Below, piece after piece: positions 1-11,140 of a stretch of 64,000 nucleotides of DNA. Numbering within the stretch: position 1 is the first letter of the stretch; each line of letters starts with the position of its first letter. The stretch lies in assembly GCF_052324685.1 (NCBI RefSeq), contig NC_135214.1, forward strand, positions 34,548,954-34,612,953, read 5' to 3'. The stretch comes from Brachyhypopomus gauderio. Lineage: Eukaryota; Chordata; Actinopteri; Gymnotiformes; Hypopomidae. Position numbers and translations under genes: made by a program. Under the pieces are notes generated by a model. It had not been told where the DNA came from. It saw only the letters and a program-made list of their open reading frames with translations, and ran no database searches.

Positions 1-180
1 ATTGCAATGAAGATGTGTTTTAAATATTTAATCTCACATTGCTATGAATTTCTATTTCAATGCATTTTGAATGAATGCTACAAATTCTGTTTACTGCTAA
101 ATAAACAGGATATAACTACATTATGAGCATTTGTGTGGATATTTCTGGTACATTTTAGTCACTATAGGGTCCAAAATGAT
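1..180. other. Intergenic AT-rich DNA, nothing recognised
   Basis: AT-rich sequence without a coding exon, RNA gene or clear repeat boundary that I can see. Confidence 0.5.
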
Positions 181-384
181 TTGTCGCTGGGGTGGTACCT
201 CTAAAAGCACATATTGGTACCTTTTTAGAAAGGGTACACAGTTGTACCATAATTTAAAAGGTACATTTTAGCCTTTAGGGGTACCTAAATGTACCTTAAC
301 TGGTACAAAATATATGGGTACAAAAAAGGACTTGAACTGAAAGGTACTGTATTGTACCTTACCGGGGTACAGCCCCAGCGACAA
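181..384. mobile_element. Short MITE with 12-bp perfect terminal inverted repeats
   Basis: The left end TTGTCGCTGGGG (181-192) is exactly mirrored by CCCCAGCGACAA (373-384). The inside is rich in GGTACC/GGTAC words and codes for nothing convincing. I see no clean target-site duplication, so the superfamily is left open. Confidence 0.65.
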
Positions 385-846
385 GCCTTTGTACTCCCTT
401 AAGTACAAGTCTGTACTTAGTTTTCTTAGTGTGTAGTTGCTTGGAATCTCCAAGGTAGAATAGATAGTCCTGAACACAAGGTACTCCAAGCTGGAAAAAC
501 CACTAGACGAAAGTCAAATGATACCTAACAATTATACCTGAATATACACATCACCTGAGGAAAGACAGTAAACAATTCCTATAACCCAATTATGCACAAT
601 ACCTGAGAAAAAGACAGTAAGCAATACCTGTAACTAACACCTGAGGAAAGAGACAAAGCATAATTATGCAAAGTGCACTTGAAAGAGGTGGGTCTTCAGT
701 CGGCGTCTGAAGACAGCAAGTGATATGTGATATGATATGAGAACTAAAACAGGGAAGACAAAACAGAACAAACCAGACCAGCACACAGGAGAAGCGAAGG
801 GAAAGCACAGGCTACTGAGCGCGGAGAGAAGCATACACAGGAGCAT
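385..846. other. Intergenic DNA, probable degraded repeat
   Basis: No gene seen. The part from about 600 has repeated 'acctgagaaaaagacag' and 'cacctgaggaaag' words, and 680-720 resembles the tail of a common fish repeat, but the boundaries are not clear. Confidence 0.35.
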
Positions 847-1040
847 ACAGGAAACATGGCAAACACAATGACCAACAAAGAAGGGGTAAAACAGAGGGGA
901 TAATATAACAGAGTACAGGAAACATGGCAAACACAATGACCGACAAAGAAGGGGTAAAACAGAGGGGATAATATAACACAGTACAGGAAACATGGCAAAC
1001 ACAATGACCGACAAAGAAGGGGTAAAACAGAGGGGATGAA
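847..1040. repeat. 68-bp tandem repeat, about three copies
   Basis: The word ACAGGAAACATGGCAAACAC starts at 847, 915 and 983, giving a 68-bp period with very few differences. The open frames on the minus strand here are products of the repeat and are not called as genes. Confidence 0.85.
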
Positions 1041-1911
1041 ACAGGGAGGAGAAACGAGACGCAGGTGAAAACACTGAGGACACGTGCGTGACAAACAGAA
1101 GGGAAACCAAGGTAATAGGAAAAACAGGGCTAGGGCAGACAACACGAGACTGAGAAGGAGGGTGGTGTTCTAACTGTACAGATGAGTAAATGCGGAGGAC
1201 AAATTTTGATTGCAGTGAAAAATCACAATTGACAAATATGGCACGTTTTGCATTAATATAGAATATTTAGTAAGGATAGAAGTAAGGAATATTTTGCCAC
1301 ATGTTTGATAGTCTCAAATATAAAAATATGATCCTTTCTTAGAAACATAACTATCTCTACAACCACCACAACAAAAGTTATCAGCTTTTAGAAGAACTGG
1401 AGTTTTATTTCCACATTTATCATCACAAGAACTAGTTCCTGTCATTATTTATTAAGTCCCATCTTAATCTGTCTCACTGAAACCAAATGCATGAAATGAG
1501 ACTTTTCTCCACATAGTTTCACAGAAGATGAAGTCATGCTTGAAGTAATGAGGAAGAGGAACTAGAGGAATTGTGCTGAGTCATGTTTGCTCTGATGATT
1601 ATAGTCTCATGCTCTGGAGTGTTGTGATTTACCCTCAGCACCCCAGATGTGAACCATACTGACATCTTCACTCAATCAACATATTATCAACACCGACCTA
1701 GAAAACTACAGTATTACTGATCTAGAAACTAAACTAAAGCATTACTGATCTAGAGTACTAAACTACAGTATTACTGCACATCTCCATTAAGTATAACCTA
1801 TTGACATCTTTGGAACTTTAGAGTCTCATTTGAGACTCATTCTGTACAAGTCATTTCAAAGGTTTATGATGAAAGTTAAATCAGGGTTCTGATTAGACCC
1901 ATAAAGGATAT
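1041..1911. other. Intergenic DNA, nothing recognised
   Basis: No coding exon. Short local repetition of 'actacagtattactgatctaga' type occurs at about 1707-1775. Confidence 0.45.
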
Positions 1912-3134
1912 TGTAACGCAGCATACACTGCGGAGCGAGGAGGCGGACACAAACGCTGACGAGAGTGAGATTTATTAAGGGGAATTCCATAGTCGTGGTT
2001 GATAGAGCAGGCACGGGTCATAACAGGAAGGCCATCCGCATATGACAGGTAAATAGGCATACTGAACAGAGAACAAATAAGGCAGGGATAACAGAGAATA
2101 GGCAGGAACAAATGCTAGACTGAATAGTACTCACAATAGAGTCCTGCACCGGGTCGGGTACCTGCAGGTATGGGCAAATAAATGCTGAAACAGGTGGGTT
2201 TTACACATACCGCAATTTTACGGGTGGGTATGCGGGCGGGTATGTTAAATACGGGTGGGTATGCGGGTGGGTAAGTTAAATACGGATGGGTAGCACGTGA
2301 ATAAGTGGCCATTTTTTGTAGGCTTTTATTTGCTACGTAATGAACATAGTGTTACCTTTTGCCTGATTACCGCCTCCCGATCGTGGTCGCGAAGCTCAGG
2401 AGCTTACTTACACCGTAGCTCCGTTGGCCAGAGCGGGCTGAACTTTACACTTCACCCGTTCTGGGGTAATACCCAAACTTCGGTTCTTTTCCAGCAGAAA
2501 CATGAGCAGTGGCTGGTTATAACGCAGTACCGGGCATTTATTGTAGCTTGCTTGGTGGTTACAAAGTTAAATGGGTGGCCGTGCTAGAACAAAGAAAAAT
2601 TACGAGAGAGAACTTAGCGTGCTGCTCCCGCCACAGCAGATAGGCAACTCCTACCCCTGTGAACCTATGCGATTTTATTTAATTGTTACTGGCATTTGTT
2701 CCCTCTCATTTTGCATCGTGTTATGGCACCGGTTGGCTACATACATTTTCTTGCGTTTTACCAGTTTTACCAGGAATACTGTTCCTGCACAGCAACCTTA
2801 AATTTTAGTTTGTGTTGTACTGACGTTTTTTCAGAGGCGCATTGAAAAATAAAGTGCTCTATAGGAATACTTTCGATTTGTGTGATTTTTCACGGGCACG
2901 TGTGGGTAACGGGTAGAAAATTAACGGGTCCGGGCGGGTATGAATTTAACTTTGAAATAGCCACGGGTTCGCGGGTGGGTGGGTGGTTGCTGTACTCTGC
3001 GGGTATGGGTGGGTGCGGGTCTCAAAAAACGGACCCGTGCAGGACTCTTACTCACAATGATGACAAAACAACAGAGAGGAGGAACAGGGAACCGGAGTGA
3101 CAGCTAGACGAGGGGGGAGTAGCCCTACGTGACA
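1912..3134. mobile_element. Solo-LTR-like element split by a nested DNA transposon
   Basis: The sequence starts TGTAACGC and ends CGTGACA, that is TG...CA termini, and is flanked by the 5-bp duplication GATAT (1907-1911 and 3135-3139), as expected of LTR integration. Without the nested insertion (2138-3048 plus its duplicated target) it is about 0.3 kb. No gag-pol is present, so it is a solo LTR or a TRIM-like remnant. Confidence 0.6.
2138..3048. mobile_element. DNA transposon (hAT-like or MULE-like), nested in the solo LTR
   Basis: Terminal inverted repeats AGAGTCCTGCAC / GTGCAGGACTCT are flanked by the exact direct repeat TACTCACAAT (2128-2137 and 3049-3058). Subterminal zones carry (A/C)GGGTGGGTATG-type repeats at both ends (2215-2290 and 2905-3020). 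The flanking repeat can be read as 8 bp (hAT) to 10 bp, so the superfamily is not settled. Internal short ORFs show no transposase motif. Confidence 0.75.
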
Positions 3135-3203
3135 GATATTCACCTGCCTGTGTTCGGGGTTCTGATGTTCCTCTGCTTGTGTTCAGGGATCTGATATTTC
3201 AAT

Positions 3204-4595
3204 TAAGGGTGGGATGTGATTAAAAAAATTAATCGAATCGAATTTCATTATTTAACATCCATCCATTATCTGAACCGCTTAATCCCACTAGTCGGGGTCA
3301 CGGGGGGCTGGAGCCAATCCCAGCATCTCCGGGCGAAGGCAGGGTACACCATGGGAAGGTCGCCAGTCCACCGCATGGCCAACACACACGCACACACTCA
3401 CACCTACGGGCAATTTAGAGTGATCAATCAACCTAACATGCATGTCTTTGGACTGTGGGAGGAAACCCACGCAGGCACAGGGAGAACATGCAAACTCCAC
3501 ACAGAGCAGCCCAGACCGGGAATCGAACCCAGACTGCCTTGCTGTGAGGCGACAGTGCTAAACACCACACCACCATGCCGCCCCATTATTTAACCTGATA
3601 AATATTAATTTAAGTTTGAATGATGAATGAATCAATGAACATAAGCATAAACTTCAACATCTTGTTTATTTTTCCACCAGTCTACTACACAGACCAATAG
3701 ATGAGTGCAGAAAACAGAGCAAACAGTTTTCAGAACACTGGGAATTCTGACCAAAAATGTTGTTTAATTTTGGGAGTTTTGCTCAGGACATTGGAAGAAT
3801 AAGAAGTAAATCAGAAGATGCTAACAGAAGTCCACTGATCCACAGTCAGAGCCACATTTGTGGCGCTCTTCACAATAACCTGTTTTACTTCCCTTTCCTC
3901 ATCATACAGCTGCTGGATTTTCTTCGACATTGTCTTTCTGGATGGCAGTTCGTAACTTGCATCAGCTGACGCAATTTGCAGCACTCCTACATAAACCTTA
4001 GCGCTCGACTCCGCAAACGGCGGAGCTGTTTAAATTTGCCGCGTCTTAATTAAGCCTTCGACCACAGTGAGCGGTCTACAGTCCACAACAATCCATTTCG
4101 CCAGTGAATTGGTCACTTTGTCCGACGTGGACTTTGACATTTTGTTTCTTAATTTGAACCCCAACATGTGGTCGAGTGTTGACTGGCGACACTGTTTGCT
4201 CGTACTAGGAATACATTTAGCAGCTAAGTTATCATTACTGACCTGCGCGTTAGCCCCAACATGTTTTGCGTTGAGGTGGTAACGAAGGGTGGAAGTGTTC
4301 CTGTGATAAGCGAACTCCTTCGTACATAAAGTGCAAATAACACTATTTTAGTTTGTACTTCCATCTGGAAGTTTCTTATATTTAAATTTCCCATCCACCA
4401 GCGTAGCCTCTTCAGTCATCTCCATTATGCTCATCTTATTGTGCGTCCATATAATCTGTATGCCTGGAACTCGTGCATTGAGAAACATTCCACGGTGCAA
4501 AAGTGTCTCATGCGTTAAAATGCGTTAATTGTTTTAGTTCGTTAATTTCCCTGTAATTAATTAATCGAAATTAACGCGTTAAAGTCCCACCACTA
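3204..4595. mobile_element. Non-autonomous hAT element interrupted by a LINE tail
   Basis: The left end TAAGGGTGGGATGTGATTAA and the right end, whose reverse complement reads TAGTGGTGGGACTTTAACGC, bound the element. It is flanked by the perfect 8-bp duplication ATTTCAAT (3196-3203 and 4596-4603), diagnostic of hAT. The AATTAATCGA subterminal words resemble those of the element at 47064-47890. The inside has no intact transposase. Confidence 0.85.
3255..3584 (+). mobile_element. L2-like LINE/SINE 3' fragment
   Basis: It contains CATCCATCCATTATCTGAAC, the 'ggaggaaacccacgcaggca' block, 'gaacatgcaaactccacac' and 'ctgtgaggcgacagtgcta', a signature of a very abundant teleost non-LTR retroelement tail. 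CATTATTTAAC occurs at both ends (3246 and 3584), an insertion-site duplication inside the surrounding hAT element. Orientation and exact clade are less certain. Confidence 0.75.
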
Positions 4596-4603
4596 ATTTC
4601 AAT

Positions 4604-5797
4604 ATATCAAGTTTAGCGTTTGGTCATTAATGTGCTCCCATAAATAAAGGTTACAGATCCAGGGGTTTAAGGGCAAAGGGTTTTATGGTAAACTGGGACG
4701 CTGGTGCTGTTATACTGTCTCTGCACATGATCACTCGTTTGTTCACAGTCTAGTGGATTGATGCTAATGTCTCAGGATGCTTTCAACTCTGTGTTACCTT
4801 CTGGTCCTGCCCTTTTAGTTAGGCTGTAATAATTTAATGCCGGAGTTTCTATCACACTCCAGAAATGTTTACATTTCCTCTGCGCCACATATAATCCCAT
4901 ACAGAGCTAATTGTCCCTCTTTTCTTTTTCCAAATGGCTGCCCTCCTACCCAAGGAATACTGAGAGGAGGAGAGACGAGCCTTTCCTGATATCCACCCTG
5001 GGCCAGCCACCTCCTGCCTAACCTGCTATGGATGAAGGATCAACCCACTACCCTGGACCCTCTCACTACCCCGAATTCCCCCCGATAGGGCTGTATGTAT
5101 CTTATTCTTAAGACTCTTAAGAATAAGAATTACATAGAGAACACATATAAGCGCACACAAAGATGAGAATTATTTATCATTGCCATAATTTATCTCTAAT
5201 TGTTGTTATGTTGTAAATTTTTTTGATTGACTGATTGATATTCCCCTGCCTGTGTTCAGCCACTGTTTAGTTGTTCTGGTAGTGCACAGACATTGTCATG
5301 CTGTGAGTGAATCAGTTCAGCATTTTCCAGTTCAGCATTTTCCTGTCTCAGTCTAAGTTCCTTCTATTTAAATCTAATTTTTCTAGCATTAGACAAGTGC
5401 ACCTTTGCTCACTTGGTCTAAGGTGTAAGGAGCATTTCAGTAATAGTTTAAAGGGACTTTTTATTTTCAGCCTACCATAAAGACCACGTTTATGGAGTGC
5501 TTGTAAATATTGCTAACATACACATTCACCCTGGACTATAGCACCATCTAGCGTTGCGTAGTACTACAGCCACTGTCGCTGGAATATGATAGTTTTATGT
5601 TCTATGGCTTTTGTTTCAAAATAAAAGTGAGGAAACTCTGAAATACAGGAAGTGCTCACAGATGCTCACATGATTAGTCATTTCACCCAAACCACTGATG
5701 TCCACTTCATCAAAGGTAAATAATTAGCTGATGAGTTAAACTACATTAGGGGAACCACTCCACCGTTACGTATCCTGGTTCAGACACATGTTCAGAC
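4604..5797. other. Intergenic DNA, nothing recognised
   Basis: No coding exon or complete repeat seen. 'GATATTCCCCTGCCTGTGTTC' near 5240 echoes the segment just after the solo LTR at 3135, so a short dispersed repeat may be present. Confidence 0.4.
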
Positions 5798-6011
5798 TAG
5801 GGCTGTCGCAATAACCGCAATATTGTAATACCGCGATATTCACCTGCCAACCGCAGGGAATTCCAAGCAACCGTCACACCGCGATGTTCGTGTTTTCTTT
5901 TTTTCCACAAGGTTCTTCTTGTTTTACACGTAAGCCACTTCGCTGCGTGTGCGGTGGATGTTAATTACTATTTAAAAACTTTCGTATCCGTTGCTTCTGA
6001 GTGGCCTTTTT

Positions 6012-6173
6012 ATGGAAACAATTGCGGCTACTCTGGTCGCAAAACCAAATGTGACTTCGCCAGTTTGGGAGCATTTCGGCTTTCAACCGAATGAAAAGAG
6101 AGAGCCGGACAATTTAGACGAGGCAATATGCAAAATCTGTGCGCGAAAGGTTGTTGTGAAACGGGGAAACTAA
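6012..6173 (+). pseudogene. hAT transposase remnant, N-terminal BED zinc finger
   Basis: Reading from the ATG at 6012, the 53-residue peptide contains SPVWEHFGF and ICKICARKVV, the start of a BED zinc finger with the Cys-x2-Cys pair. In intact hAT transposases this finger binds the element ends. The frame ends in a stop just after KRGN, before the expected His ligands, so the finger is incomplete and cannot fold as a normal BED domain. Confidence 0.75.
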
Positions 6174-6221
6174 GAGAGCTAGCGCACATGCCGAGCTCGA
6201 GCTACCTGCACGAGCCCTAAC

Positions 6222-6408
6222 GCAGATCCCATCGCCTGGTGGCGCGACAACCAGGTTAGATTTCCTCTGCTTTCTAAAGTGTCCCGCAAGTACATGTGTA
6301 TTTGTGCAACGCCCACACCACCAGAGAGAGTTTTTAGTGCTGCCGGAAACATTGTTACCCCACTTAGATCCTCTCTGAAACCACATAAGGTGAACATGTT
6401 GGTTTCCT
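6222..6408 (+). pseudogene. hAT transposase remnant, C-terminal dimerisation domain
   Basis: The + strand reads DPIAWWRDNQVRFPLLSKVS, then CATPTPPERVFSAAGNIVTP and SSLKPHKVNMLV, the conserved hATC dimerisation signature. A single-base loss near 6405 shifts the frame into a stop just before the usual LARN motif. Only about 50 bases separate it from the BED remnant, so several hundred codons of the catalytic core are deleted. Confidence 0.85.
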
Positions 6409-6864
6409 AGCACGTAACAAGGACATGATAACGCCGGACTAAACCTAGACTTTATTACTAAAGGAAGGGTTTCGTTTTCCTTCTTTTTTTTAAACGAATT
6501 CTGATCTCATGTGCTCAAGTTTTTTTTTTGCCTTCTTTGCACAGCGCAGATCAATCGTAGGCTATAAGCTGGACTTTGTTTCCATGAAAGAGTAAAGGAG
6601 CGTTCTTATTGCGCGTCATTAGCCTTACGTGCTCTGCATTTAACAATAAGGACTGTTTAATTTGTCCTACAACTGTGTCGGCTTTGTTATAAAAATATAA
6701 TATTCTTAATAACAACTGCAATAAAAACGTGTTTATAATAGCACTTAAATCAGGATATGTTTGTGAAAACAACAAAAATGGCGATAATACCGCATATCGC
6801 GGTGTGGAGCACCGTTAATTTACCGCAGTGGAAATTCTTACACCGCGACAGCCCTAGTTCAGAC

Positions 6865-7545
6865 CTCACCTGCATCACGTCACATGTCCAGACACGAGTC
6901 CTCAGAACCATGTGGGCTGATTGGCTGTAATAAACAACTGGCTATTGGCTTCCATTAATTTACACTTTAATATGTTCTTATCCAGAATTACTTACATGTA
7001 TTTATTAATACACTAAAATGACATGTATTCATAATACACTAACCTTACACGTATTCATTAATACACTAAACTTACATGTATTTATTAATACACTAAACTT
7101 ACATGTATTCATAATACACTAAACTTACATGCATATATTAATACACTCAAAAGACTTTCAGCAGGTCAGTAAATATGATGCAAACATGTTTTTACACATA
7201 AAAAGTAAGTAATAGGAATAATTGGACTGCTTTGAGGTCTAGGCTAAAGGAATGAAGGTCAATCTGAGCAAAAGATTTGCTCTTATATTGCATTCAAGAC
7301 AGGGATCAGTCATGAAGACCCGTCTAAACATGACTGTTCAAAGAATAATATTGCTGTAGTATTCACCAACATTTCCATGAAGTGCATGTTCGCATTTACA
7401 TATAGGCCTAAATAATATTTTCACTAAATCTAATATTCTTATTCTTACAATATTCCAAATAGTCGTCCAAAAACACTGTTTCATATTCTTTTATGGAATT
7501 ATATAGGAACCTCTGCTCGCCTCCGTTTTTGTTCGTTTTCAGAGA
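6865..7545. repeat. Intergenic DNA with ~27-bp AT-rich minisatellite (6993-7148)
   Basis: The unit 'acactaaacttacatgtatt' plus a short variable part recurs about five or six times at 6993-7148. The rest, to 7545, shows no gene. Confidence 0.65.
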
Positions 7546-7550
7546 GTTCT

Positions 7551-9664
7551 TTATGGTGTGATTTTTGTTTCAATAGTTCCACAAAAGCAAAAGTAAATCC
7601 AAGAGCAGAAAGTATATGTTATGAATGCAAAACAGAAAAATATATATCAAAAGTATATATTTTTTATATAATTGGTTATTTGAAACTTATTTTCGTTTGC
7701 ATTTTGACAAGTTTTTGGTTCCATTGTTTTTGTTTTTTTGGATTTTCCCAGTAAGGTCTTTTGCTTCTGGAATCTCTCTTTGCTTCTGGTTCGTTTTTTG
7801 CTTCTGACTTTTGGAACACATTTCACGTGTGGGAGGGTCTTAGATGAAGGCGTTCCTCTGCAATCTCCATTGGTCACTGATTCCGGACTGACACAGAGCT
7901 CTGAGACCGCCTCTGGGACCAAGCCACGCCCACCCCACCAGCCTCCCAGCGTTTTCAAACATGGCGGAACGCGGTGGTTCTGTTTCACAGTAGCATGTAA
8001 ACTAAGTTTTACCATAAAAGTTTATACAAAGGTTATAATTAATTGGTAAATGGTCTGTAGATATTGCAAATGTACACTGTATAATAACTACATTAAGCAT
8101 GCTCACCAGCACGAGCTTTTAAAAATTTTAGTGAACTGGATGGAGAGAACATTGATGTGTGGAAGAAATATGAGTATTTGCAATATCTGGTATGGCGACG
8201 GACGGGGGGTGGGGGGCAGCTGGTGTACGAGAGGTGATGCCAAATATAGTAAAATCCATAATAGTAAAAAATACCAAAATTAAAGCAATACTGAAAAGTG
8301 GCCACCCTATATACAACCAGCTTTGTTCACTCACTGTTTTTCAGTGTTCTGCAGGTACCACACACAAACACACATCACATGCATCTTGTGCTGTCCATAT
8401 TTTATTAAGAAGTGAACAATATTCATTGAACCATTGAACATAGAGATACTAAACACAATACATGTCAGACATGACATTCAGACACTGTCCGACTCAGAGA
8501 TAAAAACAAAAAGATTTTAACTTGGAGGGGTGGGAGTAAGAAGAGTAGTCCATTGAAACGCAGAGTGCGGATTAGTTTCCTTCTCACTTTAGACCCGCGG
8601 GGACGCTAGCGAATGATCCAGGAGGAGCGAGTAACTAGTCGCTACTATTGTGAATGTAGCAAAACGGTGACAGAAGCTACAGCAGCGATTAAATTAAAAA
8701 TAATTTAAAGGCTAGCTTTAAACACGCTCTTCCCTGTTGACTTCTCTCACGGTAATGTCGCGCTGAAAAATATTGACCTGTCTTGTCAATATATGGAGCC
8801 AGATCCGTAAACGCGAGCCGCTTTCGCCATTCCAGATGGCTCAGTCAAAACCATTACATCTTAATGAACCAATAAATAACATCAGGGGCAAAAATTAGAA
8901 TAAAAATACCAGGGTTCATCATTTAGAACTACAAAAAAATCTTGTTTCTTATTTTACTATCTACCTATTTTTCATAAGAGTTTGTTTTACCGCAAAATAT
9001 GAAAACTTCAAAACGGCGAATTTCGCCGCAAGGTGACAGATTTTCATGCCTGCATCCAGTTCACTAAAATTTTAAAAAGCTCGCGCTGGTGAAGTATGCT
9101 AAATATTAACTGCCATGCTTAATGTAGTTATTATACAGTGTACATTTGCAATATCTACAGACCATTTACCAATTAATTATAACCTTTGTATAAACTTTTA
9201 TGGTAAAACTTAGTTTACATGCTACTGTGAAACAGAACCACCGCGTTCCGCCATGTTTGAAAACGCTAGGGAGCTGGTGGGGTGGGCGTGGCTTGGTCCC
9301 AGAGGCGGTCTCAGAGCTCTGTGTCAGTCCGGAATCAGTGACCAATGGAGATTGCAGAGGAACGCCTTCATCTAAGACCCTCCCACACGTGAAATGTGTT
9401 CCAAAAGTCAGAAGCAAAAAACGAACCAGAAGCAAAGAGAGATTCCAGAAGCAAAAGACCTTACTGGGAAAATCCAAAAAAACAAAAACAATGGAACCAA
9501 AAACTTGTCAAAATGCAAACGAAAATAAGTTTCAAATAACCAATTATATAAAAAATATATACTTTTGATATATTTTTTTCTGTTTTGCATTCATAACATA
9601 TACTTTCTGCTCTTGGATTTACTTTTGCTTTTGTGGAACTATTGAAACAAAAATCACTCCATAA
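7551..9664. mobile_element. 2.1-kb element with long, near-identical inverted arms
   Basis: The left arm (about 7551-8142) and right arm (about 9053-9664) are inverted copies of about 0.6 kb. Translated stretches of 103 and 122 codons in the arms differ at only one or two positions. The ends read TTATGG(T/A)GTGATTTTTG, and GTTCT flanks both sides (7546-7550 and 9665-9669). The central 0.9 kb has no transposase that I recognise. A long-TIR non-autonomous DNA transposon or foldback element is likely; superfamily unknown. Confidence 0.75.
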
Positions 9665-9669
9665 GTTCT

Positions 9670-10780
9670 GGGTGTAATAAATCACACACTACGTTGGTCT
9701 ATTGGACACACCCCTGTCAATTACACCGTAACCTGGAACAGGTGTGTAGAACTTTATAAAAACGACATTTTCAGTAGCGTTTGTTTTTATTAACTAAAAC
9801 AGATCCAACTAAACTTAATCTCGCTCAAGCAGGTGTCTGGACTGTAGGGTGTTTACTGACATTTTGTGTCCGTATTCCGCTTGAACTCTACCAGCAGAGA
9901 ACACCTAATTATCGCTTATGGTAGGACTCAAAAACTTTACCAACGGAGTTGCGTTAAACAGCCACACCGTGTTGTTTAGACTCGGCTCCTATTTAATATG
10001 TTCGTAGCTTGAACAATTTCATAAGTGTAAACATTTACGTATTTATATTGTAGCTGATTTGGTTATATTTTTACGGGGTTACGGTTCACTGAATGCGAGG
10101 AGCAGTCCAATCTGATTCGACAAGAAAGCCTCGTGGAGAAGTTACTCACACAAGATAATCGGTATCGAAAGCAAAACGATACAATTCTATGAAATTCGGT
10201 GCATTTGGTTTCGAAGGAACTGCTGTAAGTTGTTTGATGCCGCCATATAAAACATGCTAATTTGGTTGAATTACATCGATTTGTAAGCACTGCAATGGAC
10301 CTCCAGTTTGGAAAATGACATGAGCACTTCGACGTGAAATCCAACGTGGCTGGTCGCGGCTCCTTTGGTTCGATCAGTGAACAGTACGTGCAACGTGTCG
10401 GTGAGATCCGCGTGAGGTTCTGCTTTCTCCAAATCTACGCACAAAACCGAATGGAGAAAAGCGACGCGTCTACCCAAGTGGTTTCGTGTCTGCACGTCGC
10501 CATCCTTCACAAAAGTCACGAGCAGAGGAGTAGTTTCAAAAGCATGTTTTTTTATATGCCTTGTTTTGTTCGGTATGGAAAACATGCCTTGAAATAAAGT
10601 TTGTGCTCTTGTGTTTTGTGTGTGGAAGCGATACAACATATCCTATGAGCAATTTCCAAGACGCCAGAAGCATCACCAATAAACTTCACACACTCACAAT
10701 CGCGTGCGTTTAATGTCACCTGAACACCACAGTATACATAGATGAACACTTCACGCGCTTGTGGCAGTAATGCACTATTT
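9670..10780. other. Intergenic DNA upstream of rexo1; one unexplained minus-strand ORF
   Basis: No family recognised. A 122-codon minus-strand frame at 10271-10639 includes RNHLGRRVAFLHSVLCVDLE and HADLTDTLHVLFTD, which do not read like random translation, but I cannot assign them. It may be an old repeat-derived ORF or a fragment of an upstream gene. Confidence 0.3.
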
Positions 10781-10849
10781 TGTCAACGACTACGATTAGT
10801 GGTGCACAACGTTGATAACCACACGCGTATCATCTCCACGTTTGTAGGC

Positions 10850-11140
10850 AATATTACCAACCTGTCCCCCATTCTGCAATAACGCGCATCCTGCAGATCG
10901 CCTCGCGCAGGCGAGCAGCTCCGCGTGCTATGTGACGTAGTAAAGGCGCCGCGCGGGGCCTTCCTGTCTCGCCAAAACAACATGGCGGCACACTAGGAAG
11001 CTTTTGTTGTTCGACGGCAGGAAAGTGGAAATAGACGGGCCGTTAGAAGATTAACATCTCAAAGTAGAACGGCAACCACGTTTAAGCCCCAGTAGGACCG
11101 TTTCGGCTGAGTGGGGTTATGAAAAGGTTGTGGCGTGACC
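10850..11140 (+). promoter_or_regulatory. rexo1: Putative rexo1 CpG-rich promoter and 5' UTR
   Basis: The CpG content rises sharply here (for example CGCCTCGCGCAGGCGAGCAG and AAAGGCGCCGCGCGGGGC at about 10898-10960), just upstream of the rexo1 start codon. 'AACAACATGGCGGC' at 10976-10989 carries a YY1-like CCAT/ATGGCGGC motif common at housekeeping start sites. No TATA box is seen. The exact start site is not defined. Confidence 0.55.

Larger units (their letters stand above)
5798..6856 (+). mobile_element. Internally deleted hAT transposon (ZBED-type)
   Basis: TIRs TAGGGCTGTCGC / GCGACAGCCCTA lie at the ends, flanked by the 8-bp duplication GTTCAGAC (5790-5797 and 6857-6864). The subterminal zones are rich in ACCGCGATA-type words. 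The + strand keeps the first and last parts of a hAT transposase (see the two entries inside), and the catalytic RNase-H-like core is missing. It is a non-autonomous derivative of a ZBED-like hAT. Confidence 0.9.

Noticed and set aside
7647..9568. Matching 103- and 122-codon frames in both arms of the long inverted repeat
   Set aside because: Products of the inverted repeat; the translations show no domain, and both strands are open equally.
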